A stretch of DNA of 64,000 nucleotides from Pinus tabuliformis (Eukaryota; Streptophyta; Pinopsida; Pinales; Pinaceae): NCBI GenBank assembly GCA_031772625.1, contig CM062814.1, positions 821,880,757 through 821,944,756 of the forward strand, read 5' to 3'. The translations under genes were made by a program, and so were the position numbers. Positions 34,540-46,201 of the stretch are shown here, one piece after another. The notes below the pieces were generated by a model. It did no database searches and was not told the origin of the DNA. It worked only from the letters and a program-made list of their open reading frames with translations. The number at the start of each line of letters is the position of its first letter. The stretch's first letter is position 1.

Positions 34540-35092
34540 TTCCCTAAGAATATTTTGTTTGAGTTGGGAATTCTTACATAGGTATAACCGATCTTTGTAC
34601 CATAACGGATATTTTTCCAGATAAATGTATCATATGTATTGGGATCTTGTTGTATCTTTTGAATGAGTGCCCACATTTCTTCATCATTCTTCCATTCATC
34701 CCTTGTTTCGTTTATCCAATCTAGTTGGGTAATAGAAATGGCGCAAAGAAATGCATCCACATCCTCATCCTTTCTTGAGAGTGCATCTGCCACAACATTT
34801 TGCTTCCCTTTTTTGTAGATGATTTAAAAGTCATAACCCAACATCTTTGTGACCCATTTTTTCTACTCTTCTGAAGATAATCTTTGTTCTAAAAAGTATT
34901 TAAGGCTATCATGATCTGTTTTTACCTTAAACTGTCTTCCCATTAGGTAGGGTCGCCATTTCTTAGTGCATGTAGTATTTCTAACATTTCCTTCTCATAA
35001 ATAGCTTTGTGTAAATACTTTCCTTTGATTGGATGAATTTTGAAAGCAATGGGTCTTTCTTATTGCATTAAAGCAACACCAATTCCATTTCC
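34521..35092 (-). pseudogene. X RNase H region
   Basis: The minus strand gives [35 protein letters not shown] and, after frame changes, KQNVVADALSRKDEDVD, the usual Ty3 RNase H start and end blocks. It is followed by the integrase-proximal segment to 34521. The middle is frameshifted and includes stops. RNase H degrades the RNA template during cDNA synthesis. Confidence 0.8.
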
Positions 35093-35828
35093 TAGGGCAT
35101 CACATTCCACAATGAAAATGCATCTTTCTTCAATAATGTTGTTAGAGGTGCTGTTATTCTCCCATAATTCTTAACAAACTTGTGATAATACCCTGTCAAC
35201 CCAAGAAATCCTCGTAGATGCTTTATGGATGTGGGGATTTTCCATTCCTTAATGGTTTTAATTTTTCTAGGGTCTACTTTAACACCTTCATGAGATACAA
35301 TATGACCCAGATATTCCACATCTTGTACTCCAAAGAAACATTTGGAGCTTTTCACATATAATTGTTTCTCCTCCAATAGTTTGAGCACCCTCTCAACATG
35401 TTGAACATGATCCTTCCAAGACTTGTTGTAGATTAGTATATCATCAAAAAATACTAACAAAAATTTTCTAAGGAAGGGTTTGAAAATGGAATTCATCAAA
35501 TCTTGAAATGTAGAAGGTGCATTAGTAAGGCCAAAAGGCATGACCAAAAATTCATAATGACCCTCATGAGTTCTAAATGTTGTTTTCATAATGTCTTCAA
35601 TCTTCATTCTGATTTGATGATATCCTGAACGAAGGTCCAACTTGGTGAATTAAATTGATCTATGCAATTGATCCAATAATTCATCAATGACAAGAATGGG
35701 AAATTTATCTTTAATAGTGAGCTTGTTGAGCTCCCTATAATCTGGAACATGCACCATGATCCATCCTTCTTGTGAACCAATATTACTGGAGCAGAGAAAG
35801 AATTTTGACTAGGCTAAATTATACCAGC
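35092..35828 (-). pseudogene. X reverse transcriptase
   Basis: Frame 35640-35092 is open for 182 codons: [33 protein letters not shown], then the catalytic [11 protein letters not shown]. It continues with [13 protein letters not shown] and [19 protein letters not shown]. The N-terminal part ([29 protein letters not shown]) lies upstream in two other frames with a TAG and a TAA, so at least one frameshift separates it from the palm. Motif content is complete for a Ty3 RT. Confidence 0.93.
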
Positions 35829-37726
35829 CTATAACATTTCTACAACAATACGTTCAATTTCACGCTTTTGGGCATAGGGATATCTGTAAGGCCTGATGTT
35901 TGGAGGAGCAATTCTTGGAATCAAATGAATAGCATGATCATGATCACGAATAGGTGGGAGGCCTTTGGGAGTATCAAATACCTTGGAATGATTATCCAAG
36001 GCTTTTTGGATATATGGAGAAATATATGATTTCGATGTGGGAACCTCTAGTGAATAAAATTGTGCAATTATACCTCGTTTTTCTTTCTTTAGAAGATTTT
36101 TCATTCCGTTAGAGCTGATTAGCTTTCCCGGTTTCTATGTGATACCCCTTAATTCAACTTCCTTTCCTTCTGAGGAAAATTTCCTAAAAAATTCTTGAAA
36201 ATTAAAAGCTACTATACCTAAGGATTGTAGCCATTGGACTCCTAGTACAAAATCAACACCACCCATTGGAATGGAAAGCATTGGGGTATTCAATACATAT
36301 TTTCCCATGGATAGATTGATATTATGGCACTTTCTAGAGAAATTTATGGTTCCTCCACTTGCAACCATCACTTGACACTTTGGTTCTTGATATAGGAAGC
36401 AATTCAATTCCTTGGCTATCTTATAATGAATGAAATTATGGGTACTGCCTGAATCAATCAACACTATTACCTTTTTTCGTTTCTTGATATTGCCTTCTAT
36501 CTTGATAGTTTGAGGAGTGGTAATTCCAGCCAATGCATTACAAGGTATGGATAGATTCATTTCTTCTTTCTCTAGTGTTTGTTCCGGGTGTATATCCTCT
36601 TCTTTTGACATTTCTTGTTCCTTTTCTTCCTCCTCTTCACAGTCTATGTAAAATAATTTCTTCTCAACACACTTATGACCTTTAGTGTATTTTTTATCAC
36701 AACTATAGCAAAGCTCTTTTCCTCTTTTTTCTTCCAATTGTTGTGGCATCAACCTTATAGGTTGTGGAAGGCTAGGGACCACAACACTTCCATCTTTATG
36801 ATTTTGAGTGGTAGGGTTTCTTGTTGCCATAATTTTTCTTTCCATTTTTCTTGCCAACCTAAATGCCTTCTCCAATGAATTAGATTCCCAAAGGCGAACC
36901 TCATGTTGGATGTTATCCTTTAAAGTCCCTATGAACACATCAATCCTATGCTCCTCTGGAATATCTTTTACCCTTATATTCAATTTTTTGAAGTCCTCAA
37001 TGTGATCCATCATTGAACCTTTTTGTTTGAGATTTATCAATTGGCTAAAAAAATTGTTGCTTTTTGTATCCTCATAATGTGCTATCATTTCATCCGTAAA
37101 AATTTCCCAAGTGAAAATTTGTTTACTTGAGCAAATCCATCAATACCATACAAACTTATTTGGTTCCAAATATAAAGTTGTAATGCGTACCTTTTGTGTG
37201 TTTTGCACATTATGGAGATCAAAATATTGCTCCATCTATAGTATCCATCTTACAGGATCCTTGCCATCAAACTTCCTCATATCGATCTTTGGAACATGGT
37301 GGGTCTTCGATCCAATGTTAGAGTCTATGAAATCATGATTAACATTTATTTTGTTCTCATCATGAGTTTCCTTTACTACCTTTCACCATTAGTAAGCATT
37401 TCTTGTAGAAACTTTGTCAAATCTGTCTTCAAATCTTCCATCTTAGCTTCCACGCCATCCATCTTAGCTTCCACGTCATTCATCTTAGCTTCTACGCCTT
37501 TCTTTAAACCATCCATATTAGCTTCCATGCCATACATCTTAGTTTCTATGTCTTTCTTTAAACCATCCATCTTAGTTTCTGTGAATTTTTGTGAGAGTGA
37601 ATTTTGTTGCACTTGGTCTCGTAATTTTGATATATCATGTTTCATTTCTTCTTCTTCTTCATGAGTCATGCTAGAGCTTTTAGGTTGCTTACTAGGTGTT
37701 TCCATTTTCTTTCTTCGAGGCAACAA
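35829..37726 (-). pseudogene. X gag and protease
   Basis: Translation starts at 37726 with a Lys-rich N-terminus and a coiled coil built of KMDG-VEA-type repeats (about residues 40-105). After several stops the gag core follows with IDMRKFDGKDPVRW, then from 37088 an open 317-codon frame with FFSQLINLKQKGSM, VFIGTLKDNIQHEVR and SLEKAFRLARKME. A zinc-knuckle CYSCDKKYTKGHKC and the protease active site VLIDSGSTHNFIH come next. TAG at about 36132-36134 separates this from KPGKLISSNG and the RT leader (36104-35829), in the same frame. The gag packages RNA; the protease cleaves the polyprotein. Confidence 0.92.
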
Positions 37727-38403
37727 TTAATGATAATAATGCTTCACTATGCACTTTGAATTCCTTCAAACTAATTTTTCAAACCCAACTTATGCAAAAA
37801 TTTAAAAAAACTACACACCTTTTTTCACTTTGTAGGAGCTCGATATTAAATCTGATGTATCTATGTAATTTTGGATCTGCAAGGTCTGAAATTGCTTCTT
37901 GTAGTATCCCTCTAAGTCTTCTTTCTAACCCTGTAAGTCTGATCAAGATTGGAATCTCCAAGGAAGAGTTATCCCAAATCTCCCATGATGACCTGATTAT
38001 AGACTGGTTCAGTAGAGCAAGCTTGTACGAAGTGCCACGTGTCACTTTTTCAACCTTAGGATCTGAAACCAATACACAGAAAACTACAGGTCGTCCTCTT
38101 TCTATAACTTATGAAATTTCAATCTGATGCTCGAAAAAAAAAATAGTTATGACCATTTTCCCTAGGTCAAATTTTTTAGATATAATTTGGGATCCTGTAA
38201 AAACCCTAACTTCGGTGGATCATATCTCTGAAAATATAGCGAGAAAAGATCTTAAATTCAGACCCTAGGTTCAGAGCGATTTCAACTCAAATGGGTTTTT
38301 TCTTTTATCTTCTGAAACATCGTAGAACAAAAGGTTATAGTGAAAATTCCACGATGACTTGTTTGGAGAAGTGAAACCCTAGAATCCAAGTAATAAAACT
38401 AAA

Positions 38404-38736
38404 TGTTATGAAACCATCTCACAAAAATATAGAGAATATAGATCAACAACTTAGAAATCAGCCTCTTAGAGGGGGTAACCTCCTTTACATTACACAAATG
38501 AACAATTCTTGGATGATGCAAATGACAAAACCTCCTTTCTATATATAGGAGTATGAGGGGTCACAATATAACCAAAGCCGACCTAACAATAATAATATAA
38601 GGGCACAAAATAAAAATAGTGGGCTTCTATGGGGCACAATAATAACAATATGGGGACAATAGGGGCACAAAAATAACAATAAGGGCTACAATGAAAATAG
38701 TAATGGGGGAATCACTAGTATTATAGGGACATAACA
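38404..38736 (-). repeat. 5' LTR of X
   Basis: It starts TGTTATGAAACCATCTCACA and ends GGGACATAACA. The minus-strand TATA element is at 38540-38547. The sequence just inside (TTTAGTTTTATTACTTGG on the minus strand) is where the primer-binding site should be, but it is not a clear match to any tRNA I recognise. Confidence 0.95.
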
Positions 38737-38741
38737 TCTGA

Positions 38742-39147
38742 ATTGTATTGTGTTGTGTTCTCCCATTCCAGATTCCACACCGGTCGTTCACGAGGATCAA
38801 GTTGTTGACGAAGTTCGTGTTGAGCAACCAACCTGAACTGTCATTTACGATGAGTATGTGTGGGAATCTGAAGAAGAACCTGTGATCAAGGATGACCTCC
38901 CTTGTCCACACTTCATCCGATTTTTCTTGACATCTTTGGTGATTCTGCCATTGTTAATTTTCCGTGTGAGAGTTCATTCCCGGATGCATCTACTTCTGAT
39001 TATTCATATAATACACCAGATGTTTGTCTATCATTGCATAGCGGAGAGGACACATCTGTGTTTTCAAATCCACTCAATATTTCATCTGTCATTTCTGGAA
39101 ACACAGGGGGTGAACATTCTTGCTTCTCATCAACCCGTTCGTACGAT
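38742..39147 (+). pseudogene. H second frame, part 2
   Basis: The frame resumes in phase after X: IPDSTPVVHEDQVVDEVRVE, a TGA, then YVWESEEEPVIKDDLPC. A frameshift near 38915 moves it to the frame starting about 38902, which reads FLDIFGDSAIVNFPCES and on through Ser/Asp/Thr-rich sequence to STRSYD at 39147, where element A is inserted. No domain is recognised; composition suggests an acidic, disordered protein. Confidence 0.5.
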
Positions 39148-40180
39148 TGTTGAGGCTCAGTTTTGCCCAATTTTGGCACCCTTTCTATACTTCACCTCTC
39201 CCATTTTGAGCTATCCTTGAACCCTATTATTCCTATTTTGGTTATAATATCTATGTTTTGGCCAAAAGGGTCCTATATGCTGAAGGTATGCAAATTAACA
39301 TGAAAAAGCATCTTTTACCTTAATCTTAAGCATTTCTTAGCTAGTTATTTCCTTATTGAATTATCATGCCAACTAATCTAGAGTTCTTGTGCAGATTTGT
39401 TTTGATTCGAGACAGGACCGCATTTCCTGCAGACATCTCATGTGATTCTATTTCTTGCAGATGCTCCAGAATTCCTATAGACACAGAATTCTTGCAACCA
39501 CCCAAATTTCAGGTAGCAAAATCGGTGGTTAGCTATGTTCCACTTATTTCTAGATCGAACGGGAACATGGGTTTTGTGGGGAATTCATCATACATGGATT
39601 TTGTTGTTTCAAATCTGCGAACGAAACTGCCCAGATTTGCAAACCTCCTCTCGTTGGCCGTATGAAGGGAAACTATAACTGTGTAACGAATTTCGCTAAA
39701 TTTGACATTTTGTAACATGATTGTTAGCCAATGGCTCAAATTAGTAGTTTTCCTTACTTCGAGCCACATATGGGCTTTTGTACTTGTATAAATTCAACTC
39801 TAGTTTATATTGTAAGGGTTTGTTGGGTTGGCTTCGGCTGATACTGTATATCAGTTTGCACTCAGCTGTGACATTTCCAGATTAATACAATATTATATGT
39901 TTTGTCTATCTTACTGAGAAATCTCTTCTAATTTTGAATGGGTTGTGAGTGAGGGAGGGCCCCCTTTGCTCACAACTCCCTTAGTGTAGTGTGTGTATTT
40001 TATTTATGTTATGAAATAGTAACATGTTCATACAACTAATGTTATCTTTATGATATATCAACAAAAAATGATTGAATGAATAAGTTTTATGATTAATGTG
40101 TGGATTTCATTTAATCAAGATTTGATTTACATTGTTGAGTAAATTCCTTAAATTGTTGTAAGTTTGATTTCTTATCTTTT
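39148..40180 (+). repeat. 5' LTR of A, first part
   Basis: It starts TGTTGAGGCTCAGTTTTGCC and matches 60112-61194 through to CTTATCTTTT, where N2 begins. A TATA-like TATAAAT is at 39787-39793. Two TTTCYTGCAGA words occur at 39422-39465. Confidence 0.93.
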
Positions 40181-41009
40181 TGTTGACAGTGTTGGACCTG
40201 CCAACATTTAGGGGATCACCCCAGTATGAAGTCCCAACTAGACCTCACACCGTTTGGTGTGGGAGTCCCATCTGGTATGATGGCCCAGTTGCCATTGTCT
40301 TAAATATTTGTGTCAACTCTTGCTTGTCAACACAGGAGAGTGGTCTTCTTTGCCTTCAAGAAGTGAGTTTCACATGCCTGGTGAATGCTAGTGTACTTGT
40401 GTCAATGGTCCTTTCAATGTAAGGGGAGAGAGTGAGAGTGAGTCCCAATTTGGTTGGGATGAAGTCCCAACTCGACTAGGAACACATAACACAACAGGGC
40501 GTGCACAACTTCTGGGGGAGAAGTCCACACAGATGCGACAGTCACAACACACATGGTAATATAACATGTACAACACTCAATGGATGAGTTAGAATGAGTG
40601 CAATGGTTGTTACAAAAGCTTTATATGAAAGATCTCTCTGATGTCTGGGGAGATAGCCACCATGGACGAGATAATGTTAACATCATATACAACACATTTA
40701 CATTAAAATATTATGTATTACAATAAGTGAAATAGTTCAAGTGTTCAACACAGGTTAAAGCAACATGAATTACAAGTGTTCAAGATTAGTCTTACAACAA
40801 TTACAATACATGTGTGAAAAAGTGATGGCCTATTAGCAGGTTTCTAAATTAAGCAAAAGTTCCAAGACACATCGTTACACCATACATCACTAACCCCGTG
40901 AGCGGGGCGTTGGAGCCACTGCTTACTCCTCAAAGAAAAGATTATAGACTCCCTTGGCTATGTGGGAGGAGTTGAGGTGAAAAGTCCTTTCATGTGCAAA
41001 TGAGGGGGG

Positions 41010-41018
41010 TATTTATAG
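41010..41018 (-). promoter_or_regulatory. TATA box in N2 3' LTR
   Basis: The plus strand GGGGGGTATTTATAGCC reads GGCTATAAATACCCCCC on the minus strand. The same sequence occurs in the partner LTR at 48755-48763. Confidence 0.75.
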
Positions 41019-41394
41019 CCAAGGGTGAAACTAACCCTTGTGGTTGTTCGACTACCCTCATGACTGTTTGATTTCCATGACTTTTCGACTTTCAATGACT
41101 CTTTGTACAACAAGTGGGTCTCTTGGAATGCCACATCACATTACATTGATTGACAACAAAGATCATAGTAGAGATGTGGGCAACATGACTCGACATAATA
41201 GTGCTGGTACATTCGTGCTTCTACTGGAGTGCATGTCGAGCTATAATGCTGCTAGGTGATGGATGTCTTCATGGTGTAGCACAGCTTCACCTCCGCGTGG
41301 AAAAGTATGTGGAGTCTTTGATGGTATTTGGTTTTCTTGATGATGCTTTGGCACGCTATTCCTTGCTTGCATGTTGGAAGGCTTGACAGGCTCA

Positions 41395-41560
41395 TCTGTT
41401 CACGAAAGGTGCACGTTCGTCCGTTCATCCATCCATGAGCACATCTTACATGTTTTCTCATCCGTCCGTCTGTGAACACATCTTTGCATGATTATCTGTT
41501 CGTGAGCACATCCCTTCGCATTCATCGTTCGTTCATCCGTTAGTGAACCTGTCCTTCTAC
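41395..41560. repeat. CGTTCGTCC/CATCCGTCCG short-motif array
   Basis: Repeated variants of TCCGTTCATCCATCC and GAGCACATCTT at 30-40 base spacing. The equivalent array in the other LTR is at 49140-49310. Confidence 0.75.
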
Positions 41561-43161
41561 ATGTGATCCCTTCGTTATTTCATTTCATTGTCGTGCCATG
41601 TTTGTTAGTGTACATGTGCCTGCAATCACTCATGATGAGATGATATCAAATCCAAAAACCTCCTATTCTACCATTTCATATGATCATTTCGAATGCAGGT
41701 GACCAGGAGAGGCAGCAAGGTTGTGAAGCGGGATGATGGCTCCAGGCACTGCTGATGAAAACTGGGAAAGATTCACTAAGTGATGAATATGGGAAATCCA
41801 AGTCGACAGTGACTATCCGCGAGGTCCAGCTTGGCTGGAAGGCAAAATTGCGCAAATTTTGGGTGGGACAGTTCGGGTTGTAGGGAGGCAAGGTAGGAAG
41901 AATCTATGTAGCTTCTGGAACGAGCGGGCAGTAGGGGTGGAAGGCAAAATTTGCATAATTTTCTGAAGGAATAGGTTGGGCTGCAATGAGGATCAATAGG
42001 GAGAAATTGCGTAGTTTTTGGGAGGAACTAGCTGGGAGCCTGGTAGTCAAAACGGTGCAATTCCCAGAGGGAACTAGTAGTTGGTTGCTGGGTCACTGGG
42101 AGTAGAAACTATGCAATTCCAAAGGGGAATAGGCAGTCAGCTGCTGGGTGCTTGGTAGCAGAAACTATGCAATTCCCAGAGAGAACTGGTAGTCTGTTGC
42201 TAGGAGCTTCTGGTGAGGAAAACTGCACTGAGGCCGACAGACTGGCCTGCTGCTCAACTTTGTGCAATTTCTGATCTAAGAAGACTGTTGTCTAGTAGAA
42301 GGCATGCTCATGAAAACTCTACAATTTCCTTGATGAGAAGTCAGTTGACTGTCGGGAGGACTGAATGGGAAAATTGCACAATTTTTTGAGGGAGACAGGG
42401 ACTGGAACTTGGTGTCTGTCAAGCCTATCTGTGCAATTTCCTTAGTTAGCAGAGTGGGCAAGGTCAGTAGCCTCTATGAAAATTTTGAGGGGAGTCAGTC
42501 CCGGGGTGGCTGTTGGGTCTGATTGTCTAGGTGGTCAACATGAAATCTGATTGGATTGCTTGCGATCAGCGCAACTTGGAAAGACTTTCTTAGTGCATCT
42601 GCACTGTTCTGGGTGACAGTCAATCGAGTCGATGGTGGGGTGATGGTCCGATTTTCATAGGGGAGTCTGGTCATCAGAACTTCAGCAAAATGACTAAGTG
42701 TGTGAACAATAGAAAGATGCATAGGTGATCATGCAAACACACACTCACATGACTCGACGACGAAATGACTCAAAATATCCAGACACACATGTCCAACATG
42801 ACTGACCAATGGTGCAAGCGATACACGCGACACTTATGATTAATCATTGATCGACCATGATGATGCTTGTGCGAGAGTGAATGTGACTTTGTGTGTGAGT
42901 GTGACAGATGTTTTCATAGCGAACACAACAAGTACACACGAAGAGAAGACCTTGAGCATAACTAGAACATGGTCGCAAGCATGACTTAGACACCAACATG
43001 CAAAAACTTTGGTGGAATGAACAAGCAAGGTGGATGCAAAGACTCCCATGAGCTCACAGAGTGAACCTAAGGGTGCATAGTCATCAAGAAAAACTCCCAA
43101 GGGAGGCTCCGAAATTAGGTGCAGGCCAAAATTTTGGAGGGTGGTTGTAGCCACTACAACA

Positions 43162-44119
43162 CTTGGCGACACACTGGTAGAACCCCATTTTCTCTGTTTT
43201 GGTTCATTGCTATCATAGGGCCTTGGTATTTCGAGGAGTATTGAATTTTTGCATGGGTTAATTTGGATTCCCCACTTACCCCATGGACATACATGGTTCA
43301 CCCTTTGCCAACTCAGTCAAACACAAACAAAGGTTCAGCTTAGATCTCAGCGTTTCAAATTCGGGAAGGGTAGTTTAGCTCATGAGTTGAAGATTTTCAG
43401 AGTATAAGTTTTCATCTCTTGTGTTTCTCCGTTGCCAGCAGGCCTGGACAATACCCTGACAGAGTCATGCAAGAACACACACATTGCTCCACTACCAACT
43501 AGCCTGGTCAGTACCCTGGTGGAGTCACATGATTCACCTCTCTGCATAGGAAGCCTTTCTCTTCTTTCGACTTTGCATTTTTCAAGAGGACTCTGCATAG
43601 GCACTTATTTAATTTTGGGACAGAAGAGGGATCCCAACTTATTGAGATCAGAAGAGGTTGTTCCTTCAGAGAATCATGTATGACCTCTGACATAGGTTTG
43701 CTCGTTTGGATTTTCCCCTTCTCTGTTTCTACTAGTTGGATGAGCTTGAACACACAGAGCAGAAGGCCGAGTATAGGCATGGGGCTTCCTAGTGTGGGCA
43801 CAGGTTCATGGTTGGACAAAAAATTCCCTTGCAGATAGCTCGTATTTTCCATCAAGACTTCATCGGCTGAAGGTTATAACCTAGCACAGAGAAGACAGAC
43901 ACAAGACTGGCCAAGTGCTATAGTGTCACAAGTCTCTTTAAATTTCAGCCACATACTCTATTCAAAATCTAGAACATAGTAGTTGGCAGCACTTATTTCT
44001 AGAAACAAAAACAGTGATATACCAAGCAAACAAAAAAAATGTAAAAAAAAATAATAAGCAGAATCAAACAAAGTAAAAACAAAGATAATAAGCAAAGAAA
44101 AAAAGATGAAAACAACAAG
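43162..44119 (-). other. 3' untranslated region of N2
   Basis: Between the pol relic and the 3' LTR. It carries two copies of a 55-bp repeat (about 43433-43540) containing CAGGGTACTG-ACCAGGC, related to the three copies at 62765-62930 in H, and the conserved GGTTCTACCAGTGTGTCGCC next to the LTR, which H also has (63160-63184). No reading frame is supported. Confidence 0.7.
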
Positions 44120-44645
44120 CAGTAAGTAGACTATGTACATGGAATGGGCGCAGCCCAGCCTGCTGAAAGTAATGCTTGAGATCTTGGCCATTGACAGGAA
44201 GGTTGTCAATCCTCCCGTCAAGTGATTGCAGATGATACATGTGTGGGCCAAGCTTCTTGTGGACCAGTGTAAGTCCATCGGGCTCCGCTACCGAAACCTG
44301 GTGGCATTCGAAAAAACCTTTAAGTGAAGACAACACCACTGCTTCAGGTACTGCGTGCAACATAGGCTCGGATGATGGCATGGGGTAGTTGTTTTTATTC
44401 CGAGAACAGTTCAAGTTCCTGAAATCAATGCATAAGCGGATTTTCCCAGATTTCTTATGTGCGGAATTTAAATTAGAAACCCAAGTATGATAACGAAATT
44501 TGTAAGTAACCCAAACATCCAACAATTTAGTCAATTCTTTCTGTATAAGGAGTCCAAACGACATATGTGTTTTACCTGAATTTTGTTGCGATGGTTTGGC
44601 TTCTCCTTTACCTGGAATCCTGTTGTCATCTACCCTTGTGGACAC
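44120..44645 (-). pseudogene. N2 RT N-terminus fused to integrase tail
   Basis: A single open minus-strand frame of 193 codons. Its first part is RT-like: ELTKLLDVWVTYKFRYHTWV, KKSGKIRLCIDFRNLN and NYPMPS, ending in VSVAEPD. Immediately after this the frame changes to DGLTLVHKKLGPHMYHLQ and LPVNGQDLKHYF, the type of tail found at the C-terminus of Tat-lineage integrase. The RT palm with YxDD, RNase H and the integrase catalytic core are absent, so an internal deletion of roughly 2-3 kb joined the two ends. The catalytic cores are lost. Confidence 0.75.
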
Positions 44646-44929
44646 ATCCTGGTTCTATTTGATCAAGCAGTCAAAAGTTGACCATTGCTGCGATGCGTAG
44701 TTTGTACCAAGACTGACCATCTTCAAATTGTGATTGGTCCCCAGGTTGCTTTGTTCATTCGTAATGGTGGGCTTGTGGGTTCTATTGTTTCTTGGTCCTT
44801 GACCAAAGTTCTGCAAATCATAGAGCTTGTTGATAGAACCCAACCCATCGAGGACAGGGTTTCCTTTCTTGCCCTCCATTGTAGTTTTCAGAGATTGCTC
44901 ATGCTTACCTTCATCAATTGTTATGTTCT

Positions 44930-45260
44930 TGAAAGTATCAACATTGTTCATGGAGTGTAGTGCTACTTTGAGTGTGACCATGTTGAGGCTGAGGGTTCTT
45001 GGTAATCCCAACACGAGTGCTTCGTGCTCAACGATGTTGTTTGTGCATTCGAACCTCAACCAGCTTGAAACCATGCATTTTTTTTGTTTTGGGAGACTAG
45101 GCTACACCTGGTCCTTGAGCCATCATATGTCTTTGATTCATCAAAATCCATGGCCCACAACTTGTTTATACATGGACCATTTGACATGCTTGTACTGGTG
45201 CTACTAATGATACTATTGGTACAATGAACTGTATAGGTTTCATTACCATCAGTTGGGCAA
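44930..45260 (-). pseudogene. N2 RNase H-like domain upstream of RT
   Basis: The minus strand reads WAMDFDESKTYDGSRTRCSL, then after one TAG (45060-45058) RFECTNNIVEHEALVLGL and NMVTLKVALHSM. The D-x-S-K...G-x-G-like first strand, the C-TNN-AE-EAL block with the catalytic Glu, and the following beta strand match the additional (archaeal-type) RNase H of Tat/Ogre elements. It lies between protease (45602-45928) and RT (44645 onward). In described Tat elements the extra RNase H follows RT, so the order is unusual or rearranged. Confidence 0.65.
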
Positions 45261-45429
45261 GGAAGGAGTCCCAACTGTGCCTCTGATGAGGTTAGAGCTG
45301 GCCATGCAAGATAACACTCCAATGTTGTTTCCAGAAGGAAGTTTCTGAACATGATATTTGTGAAGGAAAATGGTTTTTTCTCACTGTTAAGGGGAGTGAT
45401 GTTATGTTTCATATACCTCTCGAATAACA

Positions 45430-45928
45430 CCCATATTTGGTTTCATTTTCCCTTATATAGAAGCCACATGTGAGACCAGTCTGTAGCAAAATATCCATCT
45501 AGCTTACTGGACCAGTCTCTACTGAGTAATAGACCATATGCTTCCCATATGTCCACAACAACTATGTTGATTCATTGGTGGACTCGACTATCATGAGATA
45601 GTCAAATGATCACGTCTTGTAGTTCACCAATAGTTGGTACTGATGTCCAATCAAGTTGGATGATTCGTGTAGATGTCTCGCTCCATTGAGCATTGATCTT
45701 CCTAGCGATGGAGAGCGGCATGACGTTGGCTGTCGTGCCAGAATCAACCAAGCAGTTGTGAACATTGTAGTTAAAAACTTCAAATGAAAGTAGGAATGGG
45801 GGGAAACTTGAGTTTTCTTCTTCCATCCAAAGTGTATTGAGCACAATGGAAAGTGATCTGGGAGGTGTGCTTGCTCCCTTGCCGGTAGAGGTTGCGTTGT
45901 CTGTTGTTGTCTGTCCCAATGCACACAA
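45430..45928 (-). pseudogene. N2 aspartic protease
   Basis: The open frame 45928-45602 contains the active site CLVDSGTTANVMP at about residue 60, with a preceding FEVFNYNVHN strand. After a stop it continues with VVVDIWEAYGLLLSRDWSSK and YFATDWSHMWL, the conserved protease C-terminal segment of Tat-type elements. TGA and TAG codons mark decay. The enzyme would release gag and pol parts from the polyprotein. Confidence 0.8.
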
Positions 45929-46201
45929 CAGGATATCTCACTGACTCTAGACCTTGGCTAACTCGAACAAACTGATGTTCACTCGAGTTTTCTTCATGTC
46001 ATCAACAATGTTATAGTCCAGAGGTGGTAGACTCACCAAGGTGTCTGAGATGGAATGGATGTTCGTGTTGTCCGATGGAGTGTTTTACAACTTGCTACTC
46101 ATGGATGTACTCTTATCCACCATTGTCTTCTCAGACTTGCTTTGTGTTTTCTACTTTGGGGCAGCTGGTGGATCAGCTTTCTTCATTAGCAGTCTCACCT
46201 T

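Larger units (their letters stand above)
32930..38736 (-). mobile_element. Element X, Reina-like chromovirus
   Basis: LTRs of 334 bp (32930-33263) and 333 bp (38404-38736) have TGTTATG...TAACA ends and flank a 5.1-kb interior on the minus strand with gag, protease, RT, RNase H, integrase and a chromodomain. Short LTRs and a C-terminal chromodomain suit the Reina branch of chromoviruses (inferred). Flanking pentamers TCCAG (32925-32929) and TCTGA (38737-38741) differ by three transitions. Removing X plus one pentamer restores the H frame in phase. All coding parts contain stops or frameshifts. Confidence 0.92.
40181..43161 (-). repeat. 3' LTR of N2
   Basis: On the plus strand it runs from TGTTGACAGTGTTGG to GTAGCCACTACAACA. 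It matches 47925-50898 along its whole length. It contains the minus-strand TATA box at 41010-41018, a CGTTCGTCC-type array (41395-41560) and the AATTGCGCA-type array (41820-42440). Confidence 0.95.

Noticed and set aside
43380..43855. Overlapping open frames at 43.4-43.9 kb
   Set aside because: They lie in the N2 3' region made of 55-bp repeats; neither strand shows a domain and H lacks the frame at the homologous place.
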